A DNA stretch of 64,000 nucleotides from Malachius bipustulatus (GCA_910589415.1 OU342634.1:1240001-1304000); one strand, 5' to 3'; counted from the stretch's first letter, positions 23,977-34,649 are shown. Made by a program: numbers and translations. Notes: generated by a model from the sequence alone, not told the origin.

Positions 23977-24486
23977 ATGCGCCCCTGAATGCGCGGGTCG
24001 CGGGGGGGCTTGGGCCCCCCCTGCGTGCGTGGCTGGGGGCGTGGGACGAGGAGTTTCTCGGGCCACGGTGTTGGAGGACTCCCCATCCTGCATCCTAAAT
24101 CTATTCCTCACCTCTCCCCAAAGATTGGGTGCTAGTCCCGAAAGGGAAACTGCCCAATCGAAACCCCACTCCTATCCCTTGAGGCGAGGGCGGGATTACT
24201 GAAAAGGAAACCGCCCAAACCACCATCCCTTCTAAACCCCACCCAAAACCCAGGGACTCACCACCTGGTGAGCACGGGCGTGGCAAGCCCGGGGTACCTG
24301 GCTGAAACTCTCCTTGCTTCAACTAGTCTTGGGAGAGTTTCCTTTCACTTTAATCTTCTCTGTCGCTCTCACTTGAGCAAACCTTCTTTCTACCTCAACT
24401 TCCTCCTACTCTAGCCCCTCGGCTAAGGGAGTAAACCCCGACAAAAAATCCCGGCCCTCCACGGTTAGGGGGCAACAGCTAAACAC

Positions 24487-25501
24487 ATGGGAATGGACAG
24501 AAAAGGCCAAACACATGTTACGGGACAGGGGAACGGAACCCCAGAACCGGTCAGGGGCAAGGGTGACCAGCAGGGAAACAGCTTGGAAACGTGATGAAGA
24601 TGGCTGAGCTGGCCCTTGGTGCGACAGATATACAGGTGGCGATTCACGTTCCACAAAATTACACAGACCCGATGATACCCACATATGCACAACAACTGAA
24701 TACTGCACCCAAAAGAAACAGGAGGACCGGGGCGTTGATTATAAGTAAGGAAAATACAACGTATCCCGAACTGTTGAAAACAATTAAACAAAGAATAGGT
24801 ACACAGACTCTACTAAAAATATATAGAGCTCAAAAAGACAGAAATGGAAATCTATTACTAGTGACAGAGCCCAATGAGGCACAAATGCTGAAACTCCGAG
24901 AAACAATTTTGAGAGAAATTAGCGACTGTAAAGTCAAAATATTGGGAGATGATAAGGATACGGTGTGGCTGCATGTCTCTAACCTGGATGACGATGTATC
25001 CAAAGAAGATGTAGTAGGGGCCATAAATAAGTTAAGTGGAAAAAATACAGATGCCAAGGTCAAGACACTCAGAAATAGTCACGCAGAAATGCAAATCGCG
25101 ACAGTAACCGTATCCGAAGACGTAGCTGAGTTACTACTTTCAGAAGGGGAAATAAAAATAGGAATGAGTAGTTGTAGACTCAGAGAGAGCGTAAAAATAA
25201 CAAGGTGCCATAAATACTGGGAGATAGGTCACATAGCAAACAATTGTCAGGGACCGAATAGAAAAGATCTTTGCAGGAAATGTGGAGAAAACACACACAA
25301 AGAGGCTGAATGTAAAACTTGGAATTTTGCCTAACGTGCGGAAGAAACGGACATCGAACCTACACAGCAGGATGTCCCAAACAAAGAACTACTTTGAGAT
25401 CCATAACGAGGAGCGTTAGTCGACTCGATAGTACTAGCAACTTCCCAAGTACTGGCAACAACTTCCCTAAACTCTCACATGTTCAAGTACCTACAATGTA
25501 A
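24487..25501 (+). pseudogene. E5 ORF1, internally deleted
   Basis: The ATG at 24,487 matches the E3 start; after about 27 codons the sequence jumps to the equivalent of E3 13,679. The C-terminal part continues to 25,334, where a 1-bp change shifts the frame, and ends at 25,501. In the first knuckle the second Cys is Tyr (CHKY, 25,206), so that zinc site is lost. It lacks the coiled-coil region present in other copies. Confidence 0.8.
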
Positions 25502-27080
25502 TTTACAAAGAAGCAGAGAAGCCCAGAGGCTAGCCCAACAGACTGCCAACGAAATCAGTTCGGTTTCCGAGAGGGAAGATCAACGGTGGATGCCATTAGG
25601 GAAGTTTTGAGGCATGCCAATGAAGCTAAACAGGTGGCCTACCAGCACAGAAAATCCTGCGTGCTGGTGACATTGGATATCAAAAACGCCTTCAACACTA
25701 CTCCCTGGAATGGAATTGTGAGAAGCCTGGAGGATAGAGACATCAGTCCATATCTCGTTAACATGGTGAGGAGCTACCTATGCGACACAGGGAACTCACA
25801 ATAAGGGGGAAGGATAAAATGATGATTTCGTGTGGTGTTCCACAGGGATTGGTGATCGGCCCCACCCTGTGGAACCTATATTATGATGACCTACTGAGAT
25901 TGAAGACCCCCGATGGAGTAAACCTCATAGCCTATGCTGACGATCTGGCAATCGTGGCAGTTGCGAAGGGCAGAGAGCGGCTTGTGACGATAATTGAGCA
26001 TGCCATTCAAATGATCACGGATGCCCTACAAGAGAAGGGACTGGCCCTGGCGGAGCAAAAAACAGAGATGGTCATCCTATCGGGAGGATACAACCTCAGA
26101 ATCATCGAGGTGAGGTGTGGGGACACAGTTATTAAGAGCAAGGAGCAGACCCAATACCTGGGAGTGACGCTAGGTCGGAATCTCTCATTCAGGCAACACA
26201 TAACAAGGATATGCACTAAGGCAATAAGCACGGCTGGTGCATTGAGTGGACTGATGCTCAACTTGCGTGGACCTACGACGGGAAAGAGGAGAGTGCTCAA
26301 CACGGTAATTGAAAATATACTGCTATATGCAGCCCCAGTCTGGAGACAAGCACTGCAAATAAAGTTTCTCCAGCAGAAAATGCAGAGGGTGCAAAGAAAG
26401 ATGCTACTGAGGATCTGTTGTGCGTATCGCACGGCATCCTCAGAGGCACTACAGGTGATTACTGGCGTGCTACCGGTTGAGTTGTTGGTAGAGGAGAGAT
26501 GCGCGAGATACGGGGACAGACCAAGGAGCGAGGTGCGGGATGAGATATTGGAGACCTGGCAGCGGAAGTGGGAAAGTAATACTGGAGTGGCAGGGTGGAC
26601 AAAGAAACTCATTAAACACGTGAAAACCTGGTTTAAGGCCAAAGTTCAAATTAATTATTATGTGACGCAATTACTGACGGGACATGGTTGGCTTCAGAGC
26701 CTACTTGTTCCGATTTAACCGCTCGGATACAGAGCGGTGTGATTACTGTGACGCTGTAGATACCGCACAGCATACGTACTTTGAGTGCGAAAAATGGGCC
26801 ATACAACGAGCCGAACTAACAGAGAAGATCGGACATACAGTTAGGATAGATAATACAGGGTGTTCTACAAGCTCTATGACAAACTTTGACAGATGGTAGG
26901 TTGCTTGATTTTAAACATATTTTTTTTTAATAAACGTGGGTCCGATTCGTTTTTGTTTCTTTTTTTCTGTTAGGGGAGATGCTTATCGATGTGAATACAA
27001 GAGAAGTTACCACTGAATACATAACCTCAATAGGAAGAAGAAAGGAGGAAGATGAGAGAGAGAGGCAGAGGGCGGACTAA
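25479..27080 (+). pseudogene. E5 ORF2, endonuclease deleted
   Basis: The start ATG at 25,479 reads 25 codons as in E3, then joins the FGFREGRST motif of the RT (25,556). RT motifs left: DIKNAFNT, SCGVPQGLVIGP (25,828; Ser of PQGS is Leu) and YADDL (25,933). Frame breaks at about 25,786 and 26,690 and the inserted DNA fragment at 26,853 follow; the C-terminal knuckle CDYC-x7-H-x4-C is at 26,740. Without endonuclease it cannot act at telomeres by itself. Confidence 0.8.
26853..26973. mobile_element. Solo end of a mariner-like DNA element inside E5
   Basis: Compared with E3 around 17,480, E5 has about 120 bp of extra T-rich sequence beginning TACAGGGTGTTCTAC, which resembles the ends of the foldback and MITE elements at 808 and 34,650. 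Only one such end is visible, and about 9 bp of E3-equivalent sequence is missing at the site. Confidence 0.5.
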
Positions 27081-27185
27081 AGAAAGGTGTGGGCGAAGCA
27101 ATACTGAGAGGTGATCCCGTCCACTACTTATGATGGAGTGGTGGAGTTTTAGTGGGTAGTCTATAAAAAACCACTATAAAAAAAA

Positions 27186-27298
27186 GGTCAGTTCCGGTCA
27201 GGTCAGGTCAGGTCAGGTCAGGCCAGGTCAGGTCCGGTCAGGTCCGGTCCGGTTAGGTCCGGTCCGGTCAGGTCCGGTCAGGTCAGGTCAGGTCAGGT
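27186..27298 (+). repeat. Telomere-type repeat tract 5 (about 22 units)
   Basis: The longest tract: GGTCA and GGTCC units with single-base variants (GTTCC, GGCCA, GGTTA). Runs from the E5 poly(A) into the truncated 5' end of E6. Confidence 0.9.
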
Positions 27299-28326
27299 GG
27301 TCTATTGCACCGAAAGAGGGTCCATTAATGGAAAGAGGCAATGTCGCCCTACAAAGAATAGGGCTCTGGATGGAGAGCCGAGGACTTGCCCTGGCACCCC
27401 AGAAGACGGAGGCCATCATTTTCTCCAACTCCAGGAAGGAAAAAAATACCACATTCATAGTGCAGGGGGAGAAAATTACACCGAGTAAGTCCCTGAAGTA
27501 CTTGGGCGTGACACTGGACCAGAAAATGATTTTTGGTTCACAGGTCGAGCAAGCTGTCCAGAAGGCGTCAAAAACAATCGCAGCTCTCGGGGGCATCATG
27601 CCTAGGATAGGGGGACCAACATCTGGAAAACGGAAGCTTTTGTCAACGGTAATGCACTCGACATTACTGTACGGAGCACCAATATGGCAGTCGGCCGTAA
27701 ATATAAAAAGATATGTGCAGATGTTTAGTGCCCTGCAGAGACAGGCGCTGATTCGAGTTACTTCAGCTTATAGAACCGTGTCCACGGAGGCACTACAAGT
27801 GGTGGCGGGAGTGATCCCAGTCGAAGGTATGATTGCCATGAGAGCAGAGAGTTTCCACCAGCGAAACCGAGAGGATAGAAAATCTAGACAGCAAATCATG
27901 GAAGAGGCGATCGATAGATGGCAAAAAGAATGGACCCAAGGACAGAAGGGGGAATGGACTAGGACACTCATCCCCGACATACGAATATGGCTAAATAAGA
28001 AGCAAGTATCAGTTGATTACTACATAACCCAACTGATGACAGGCCATGGCTCCTTCGGAGCCTACCTCAAGAGGATCGGGAAGGCGACGGTCGACGGTTG
28101 CAGATACTGTGGAGAGACAGACACGCCCCACCATATGATCTTTGAGTGTGAGAGATGGCACGCAGATAGGCAAAAACTGCAGAGGGAAATCGGACAGGTC
28201 ATCACAAGTGAAAACTTGGTAACCCAAATGATAGGGAGCAGTGAGACGTCAATAAAGACCATGGAGTATTTGAGGCAGATCATGAAGATTAAATGTCAAG
28301 ACGAAATCTTAGCAGAAAGGGCATAA
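27299..28326 (+). pseudogene. E6 ORF2 C-terminal fragment (RT thumb and CCHC), frame open
   Basis: A single open frame of about 340 codons, homologous to the ORF2 C terminus of E1 and E7 (ESRGLALAPQKTEA, KSLKYLGVTLD, RVTSAYRTVSTEAL, LMTGHGSFGAYL) with CRYC-x7-H-x4-C at about 28,099. It lacks the endonuclease and the RT active site because of 5' truncation. The frame runs on without stops through the whole fragment, unlike the other copies, which suggests a young insertion. Confidence 0.82.
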
Positions 28327-28451
28327 AAAGAAAAAGAAGAAAAAGAAAAGAAAAGGAAGGAAAAAAAACCAAAAACCGGATAGATAAAAGCGGACCTGGC
28401 GTGAAGGGAGTCCAAACGGGACATACCATGCCAGGTCCCGAAGATCGGAGG
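27299..28451 (+). mobile_element. E6: 5'-truncated R1-clade telomeric element, third ORF2 type
   Basis: Begins in the RT domain just after the catalytic motif and includes the ORF2 end at 28,326 plus about 125 bp of 3' UTR (A/G-rich, then a segment around CCTGGCGTGAAG pairing with sequence near ATGCCAGG). The 3' end is cut off: at about 28,452 it joins E7 ORF2 directly, without poly(A) or telomere repeats. Confidence 0.8.
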
Positions 28452-30458
28452 AGGGAGACGGAAGAACTGAAAAAGCAGTATAAAAAACTGATAAAACAGT
28501 CCAAGAGAGCAAAGTGGAGGAATTTGTGCGAGGAGGCCGAGCAAAACATATGGGGGGACGCCTATAAGATAACGATGAAAGGACTTAAGCAGCTGACCCC
28601 CCCCCCCCCCCCCCCACGAGCCATCGAAGGAAATAAGGCAGAGGATAGTAGCAATACTATTCCCGACAGATGAACCCAGAAGGACAATAATTGAATGCAA
28701 CATCATGAGCTACCCAGAATTTACAATAGAGGAAGTAAAAGAAGCCGCCGCACGCATCAAAAGAAGGAAGGCCCCGGGAATCGATGGCATAACACCAGGC
28801 ATGCTGAAAATGACAATCGAAACATACCCGGAATACGGACAGGAAGTGTTCAACTCCCTACTGCGGAGAGGCGAATTCCCAAAAATATGGAAGGTGGCAA
28901 GATTGGTCCTGTTGTAGAAGGCTAAGGGAGATCTGGAGGAGGCAACGTCGTACAGGCCGATATGCCTTCTAAATACCCTGGGGAAGCTCTATGAGAGACT
29001 TCTGCTTGGCAGACTTGTGGGAGAGCTCGAGGAGAATAGATCCATCTCAGAGAACCAGTACGGTTTCAGAAAGGGGAAGTCTACTTTGGAAGCGGTGGAG
29101 GCGGTCATGGAGGAGGCAAAGAGGGCCAAGTTTGGTTGCAGAGGGAGACCAGGGCTGTGCGCATTAATCACCCTCGATGTGAAAAATGCTTTTAATAGCG
29201 TCTCGTGGCAGAGCATGGAGGAGGCGCTGGCGAGGGTGCCGGTGTCCCTATACCTTAGAAAGATACTTAACAGTTACTTCTCAGAAAGGAGCCTGCTTGA
29301 AAGAGGTAAAGAAGTTCCGGTAAGGAGGGGGGTCCCACAAGGCTCCATCTTGGGACCAACCCTCTGGAATGTTATATATGATGGAGTCCTGAGATTGATG
29401 ATGCCGCACGGAGTAAAAATCGTGGCGTTCGCTGACGACTTGGCGATCGTGGTTGGTGCACCCACGAGTGGATCATTGGAAGAGCGCGGGAACAAGGCCT
29501 TAGATAGGGTCACCGCGAGGTTGAACAACAAAGGACTGAGCCTCGCTCCCCAAAAAACAGAAGCGATGGTCTTCACAAACTCCAGAAAGGAGCTGGAAGT
29601 AAAATTCAGAGTTAGTGGAGTAGAGGTAAAGGCGGGAAAGGAGTTAAAATACCTTGGTGTGACGCTGGACAGTAAGATCATCTTTGGGAAACAAGTGGAG
29701 GCATCAGTCCGGAAAGCGATGAGGACATTGTCGGCGCTCGGTGGAGTAATGCCGAGAGTGGGAGGGCCGAGCTCGAGGAAAAGGAAATTGCTGGCGGCGG
29801 TGACCCAGTCGACGGCACTGTACGCGATCCAATATGGCATGGGGCACTACGAATCAGGAAATACCAGGAGATGATGACCTCATTGCAGAGGCAGGCTCTG
29901 CTGAGAGTGACGGCAGCATATAGAACGGTCTCGACAGTGGCGCTCTGTGTGGTTGGAGGGATGCTACCAATAAATGAAGTTATAACAAATAGAGTGGAGC
30001 AACACGCACAGAGGGACAAACCGGATAAGAAACCGGGGAAACAACTCCAAAAGGAAGCGGTCGAGAGGTGGCAGAGGGAATGGTCTCGTGGCAACAAGGG
30101 TGAGTGGACGAGGACGCTCATCCCGGAAGTTGGGAAGTGGTTGGAGATGAGGGGAGTGGTCGACCACTATAGCACACAGGCCCTGACGGGACATGGATCG
30201 TTCGGGGTATACCGGAAGAGGATCGGGAAGGCGGAGGACGACAAATGCGCGTATTGCGGGGAGGTGGATACTCCGGACCATACTCTCTTCCGATGCGAGA
30301 GATGGGAGAGGAATAGAGAGGAGATCAGGCTGGAACTTGGCGAAGAAATGGATAAAAAAAATGTGGCGAAGAGGATGTCCAGTTCAAGGGAGGATTGTAG
30401 AAGGATACTGAGACATATGAGTGAGATAATGAAGATCAAATGCAGAGAGGAGATATAA
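28452..30458 (+). pseudogene. E7 ORF2 fragment (RT and CCHC)
   Basis: RT with RKAPGIDG (28,770), NQYGFRKGKST (29,057), RRGVPQGS (29,325) and FADDL (29,428), then C-terminal AYCG-x6-H-x4-C at about 30,248. Breaks: a frame change at the expanded C-run, TAG at 28,915-28,917 where E1 has Trp, a 1-bp loss at about 29,829, and an early TAA at 30,456. No endonuclease is included. The family is the same as E1. Confidence 0.83.
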
Positions 30459-30673
30459 ATGGAGGGAGGTAGGAGAGGATAAAGCAGGAGACGCGCCGGG
30501 ATGGGAGCCTCTACAGGGTATTACCTCGACGCGATCAAAAACTCCAGAAGATGGAGGGGTTTTAGCCGGTAGGTGCCCAGGCTTCACCTGGGTAAGTCCG
30601 GCACTACCCGGGGAAGGAGGAACCACCCCGGGTGTCCTATGAGGATTTCCCCTTCGAAAAAAAAAAAAAAAAA
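28452..30673 (+). mobile_element. E7: 5'-truncated sister of E1
   Basis: Starts at the equivalent of E1 3366 and runs to poly(A) at 30,658-30,673, then into tract 6. Differences from E1 are sparse. It keeps the RT segment after DVKNA (29,175-29,265) that E1 has lost. A C-run of about 19 bases (28,596-28,614) replaces a run of 9 in E1. The 3' UTR stem lies at 30,565-30,569 / 30,598-30,602. Confidence 0.85.
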
Positions 30674-30697
30674 GGTCCGGTCCGGTCAGGTCAGGTA
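30674..30697 (+). repeat. Telomere-type repeat tract 6, right edge of the array
   Basis: GGTCC, GGTCC, GGTCA, GGTCA, then GGTA, passing into the AT-rich sequence TATAATCTATAAT. This is the last tract in the window. Confidence 0.85.
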
Positions 30698-31000
30698 TAA
30701 TCTATAATTATAATGTATAATCTATAATCAGGTATATGCATGCCGCGCCAGCGGCACGCACGTGGGCTCTGTTAGCGGCCCACCAATGGCCGCTAGCGGC
30801 AATTTTTATTACTTTTATGCAATCCTGGAATCCACACGCCAACTGTCTATTGAAAAACAACTTTAATGCGAAAAGTTCAGGTCTTTTGGTCAGGCCAGGT
30901 ATAATCTCTAGCGGCACGCACGTGGGCCGCATGAGCGGCCCAGCAATGGCCCTTTGCGGCAATTTTTATGTTTTTTTATGCAATCTTGGAATTGGAAAAT
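30698..31000. repeat. Subtelomere-like tandem unit, two copies
   Basis: Two related segments (about 30,730-30,830 and 30,893-30,992) share AGGTATAATC, CGGCACGCACGTGGGC, AGCGGCCCA, CAATGGCC and a TTTTTATGCAATC tail, spaced about 165 bp. The second is preceded by GGTCAGGCCAGG, a degenerate telomere repeat, so the duplicated unit appears to include the edge of the telomere tract. Confidence 0.6.
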
Positions 31001-32800
31001 CTTCATTCACTTATTAAATTGTTGTGTATGAATAGTTTTTTTTCCAAACGCGAAGAAAAAATCGAAACTGCGACTTTTTAAGCGTCAAAATTGGAAAATA
31101 GCGAGCAAAAATCGGACATTTTGGAAGAGTTGTAGCGCCGCCATTTTTTAAATTTAAGCGACAAAATTGGAATTCCGACAAAGCAACATTCACTACCTCG
31201 CGAAAATGATCCCCTGATCCCCAAGTCCGGGTGCCCGAAAATCGCGAAGATGCCAAAAAACGCTAATCGGCCCATAATGTACCTAGTTGACCACCTCTGG
31301 AAATTTTCCCTTATCCTTTTCGCAGGCCCCAATTTGTAAGTTGACATTATATTTTGGAATAGACATTTTTAGAGCAAATTTCACAAAATAATGTTTCTCA
31401 CCAATTGGGTTTATGATATACGAACCGATTTTATTCAATAATGAGGATGGGCAGAAAGTGACCTATGTCAGGTTAGGTATTAGTCATTGTTAGGTTTTTT
31501 TATCTGAACTTTCAAGAAAATGGAAAAAGCAAGGATTGAGAAAAGAAAAAGTATTTTAAAAATCGCTATTTGGCGACCCCTCGAAACGAAAGTAATATTT
31601 GTCTTGAACTTCTTGCGTGACTCATTTGTAGCTTGATATATTTTGGAATAGAAACTGATAGAATTTTATTCACACATTCACAAACCATTACAAAAATTAC
31701 ACCAAATTGTTACATCACAAAATGTAAGTAATAAAAATAAATATGGCAACGTTGCACTACCATATGTTAGTGTATTTTTTAACAAAAAAATACACTATTG
31801 AGGACGACATCACTTTCCAAAAATCACCCAAACTCATCAAATGTCCACCGATCATGACCCCCAGATTACGAAAAAGTAGTTTTCCAAAATTCACCTGCCC
31901 ACGATATATATATATATAGATAATTTTTGTCAAAGTGGCACCATTTATAGGTGAAATTTGTCTTTACGACACCCAATTTTACGTTGTGGCACCCGACTTC
32001 GGGTGCCGATACGTTTTACGTGTATAATTTTTCTGTGCATCGTCAGTGAGCATTAGAAGCGTCTGACGAAGTTTTGGGTGGGTGCTGGATGGACAATAAT
32101 TCTGAACGAACATATTGATTAGTTCGACCATCTTCCGATGGGGGCGCTGCATTTTATACAAGTGTTTATAAATGTGCAAATATTGTCTAAGTGACACCCT
32201 CCAAATAAGTTTGCGCTTTAGCACCATAAGTTTGGCAACACCGATGCAGACATAATGGGCAATGTTTCTTGTTGAATATATTTCAAGGACAAAGATTTTA
32301 TTTCTCCGTTCCGTTCAATCAGCTGTTTATATTCGAGGATAGGAATATGATTTTATATTTAACAGTACAATAATTTGTTTCGCAACAGAGAAGAATTGAA
32401 TAATAAATATGTAATAAATAATTATGTTCCTTTGATCATAATAGCAATACTTTGATCAAAGTAATAAAAAAATAAAAAATAAAAACCTCTCTATTGATAA
32501 AAGCAAATACTTTTAGTTTATTGTATTTGATAAAAGTCATTCATATAATAGGTCCACAAACTAGTATAGAATTGCCTTAGCATAGAAATTACATTCCATT
32601 TTAATAACTTATTTAATTTGGTTTTTAATTTTAATGTTTTCTAATTGATAACTAGGGTTGGTTAGATTATAGTCCAGTAATAAGTATAAAAATGTTCATC
32701 TGAACAACTTGGATCTGAAATTTTTTCTTCATGAACTGTTAGTGTAAGTATCATATGTATCATAAAACTACTATAATAATCATATAAAAATAGCATTGAA
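31001..32800. other. AT-rich intergenic DNA, no gene recognised
   Basis: Only short ORFs of biased composition. A (TA)n run lies at about 31,905-31,917. Around 31,975-32,230 there are stretches rich in GTGGCACC/GGTGCC words, which recur at 39,860-40,165, suggesting a shared unnamed repeat. Nothing else is supported. Confidence 0.5.
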
Positions 32801-33790
32801 GCGGGCGGTAGCTCCGCGGGTTATACAGGTGCACCATATATCCTTCTTTATATTGCTGTCTCGTAAACGCTAAGAGATAGTAAAGATGCGCAATTTTGTG
32901 GCCATCTCGAATTCGTCAGTACATACAAAATATCTGTGACCGTTCCTGAAATATCCTGAAAAAAACTTAAAAATCGAGATTTCTTATTTTTGCCATATCT
33001 TTCTTATTATTGGAAATTAATAAATAATTTCTAGTAGGCTTACATAAATCGCCAAAAGCTACCCATATGACTTTTAAAAAATTTTGAAAGCCGACTAGAT
33101 CCCAGAGTTTTAATAGCCAACGCTTGTTTTTCTTATGGGCGCCATCCATATTGTTTTTTTTTATGTCGTTCGGTATGAAAAAAATAGTGGAAACCAAAAA
33201 TTATTAAACTTCAGAAAATAAATTTCAAAAATGTTTGTTATTCTTTTTTCTTTAGAAAAAATACAACTTTTTAGACTGAATATCATAGAGAATAAAAAAA
33301 AACACAAGGCAAGCAGTATGACTTCATATTGACGCAATTCAGCTAAAAAAATTTTACTCGAAGTTTATTAATTTTTAGTTTCCATTATTTTTTTATATCG
33401 AACGACATGAAAAAAAAATATAGCGGCCATAAGAAAAACGAAAGTTCACGATGAAAACTCTAGGATCTAGTCGGCTTTGACAAGTTTTGAAACGTCAGAT
33501 GGGTAGCTCTTGGCGATTTATGAAGCCCACAAAAAATATTTTATTTATGAATTTCTAATAATAAGAAATATATGGAAAAAAAGAAATTTCGATTTTTCAG
33601 TCGTTTCAGCATATGTCAGCACCGACTGAAAACATAAAAAAAATCAGATTCTTATTAATCATCAAATTGCGCATCTGTTTCTCTAATTTAACCGACCGGC
33701 AATATAGAGAGGATATATATGATGCACCCTGTAGTCTGAAGACTACTAAACCATTGAGACTGCCACTGACTGGGTTCGAATCCCAATTGC
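32801..33790 (+). repeat. tRNA-like SINE split by a foldback element
   Basis: The left part GGTAGCTCCGCGGGTTA (about 32,806-32,822) resembles a tRNA A box, and the right part GGGTTCGAATCCC (33,772-33,784) is a perfect B box. They would lie about 60 bp apart, the tRNA distance allowing for a variable loop, if the foldback at 32,824-33,733 is left out. No clean cloverleaf acceptor stem is seen, so a SINE head is more likely than a tRNA gene. Confidence 0.5.
32824..33733. mobile_element. Foldback element, about 910 bp, mariner-like ends
   Basis: The left end TACAGGTGCACCATATATCC and the right end (complement, GATATATGATGCACCCTGTA) match, and the arms stay complementary through 32,955-33,225 and 33,355-33,600. 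The arms share blocks such as ATGGGTAGCT and TCTAGTCGGCTTT. No transposase ORF. Confidence 0.7.
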
Positions 33791-34649
33791 CATGCATGTT
33801 TGTTTATGTTCGTCTATTCAACTATTTAAACAGGGTTAAAATGATTTTACAGGTCACCACCAAATGTCTCTCTGGTGAAACGAAGTCGATTGAGGTCAAC
33901 TTATCTTAATACAAAGTTGCTTGGTTTGGCAACTAGGAATTGTCAAACTGTCAATTCTGAATCTGATAATTTTAATTCTTGACAAATCAACTTGTTATTT
34001 ATTATAAGAGCTAAACCGCTAAATTTTTTTACTTATGTTATTTTTTTTATGAAATTTGGTATGACGTTATAGTTTAATGGGATAAAAAGTTCAATACAAA
34101 AATAAAGTCATGATGTTATTTCATTACGGTATAGCTCATGTTTTTTTTAGGTTTCACAACCTTTGAAATTCTATATGCCAATGGAATTAAAAAAAAAAAA
34201 ATACTGAGCATCATAGATTAATCGCCTCATTTTCTACAAAAAGGTACTCCTGATAACCTTATCGTTTAGAAGATAATGGCATTTAAATGTCATTATCATT
34301 TTTATATGAAATTTCGTTTTTTTCCAAGGGATTTCCTTGATTTAAATAATAGAATAATAATAGTATATTGTGAAACAAATGCGGAAAAGAGAAAATTTCT
34401 CACGATTGTGAAACAATTGTGACACGAGACGAAGTCGAGTGTCACAATTCACACGAGTGTGAAATTTCTTTTCCGCACGTGCTACACACACAGTACTTTT
34501 CCTACGACCACAATTTAACAGATTAATTATTTAACAAATTTAACACATTTTTTTTTTAATTATTTAATAAAATAATTTAATTATTTTTTCAGACTACCTA
34601 GGTAGGTATTATTTTCAATTCTACCAATAACTTTTTAATATTACTATTA

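Larger units (their letters stand above)
23977..27185 (+). mobile_element. E5: internally deleted relative of E3
   Basis: Starts inside the E3-type 5' UTR (about 200 bp missing). Two large internal deletions relative to E3: about 1.1 kb of ORF1 at about 24,569 and about 1.5 kb at about 25,554, the second removing the whole endonuclease and the N-terminal RT. A DNA-transposon fragment is inserted at 26,853-26,973. The 3' UTR is shortened (the stem at 27,150 is largely lost) and the poly(A) at 27,178-27,185 is short. The remaining sequence is nearly identical to E3, so the deletions are probably recent. Confidence 0.85.

Noticed and set aside
1..30673. TRAS-type rather than SART-type assignment
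   Set aside because: Not fully excluded, but the sense strand lies on the G-rich telomere strand, which is the SART-type orientation as I recall it; a phylogeny is needed.
5520..30697. CRISPR or bacterial repeat array
   Set aside because: Units are 5 bp and contiguous, with poly(A) retroelements between them; the content is eukaryotic.
33772..33784. A functional tRNA gene around the GGGTTCGAATCCC box
   Set aside because: No acceptor stem or anticodon arm can be formed; fits a SINE head better.
33613..33909. 98-codon open frame across the foldback end
   Set aside because: Spans the foldback end and the tRNA-like B box; composition and context do not support a protein.
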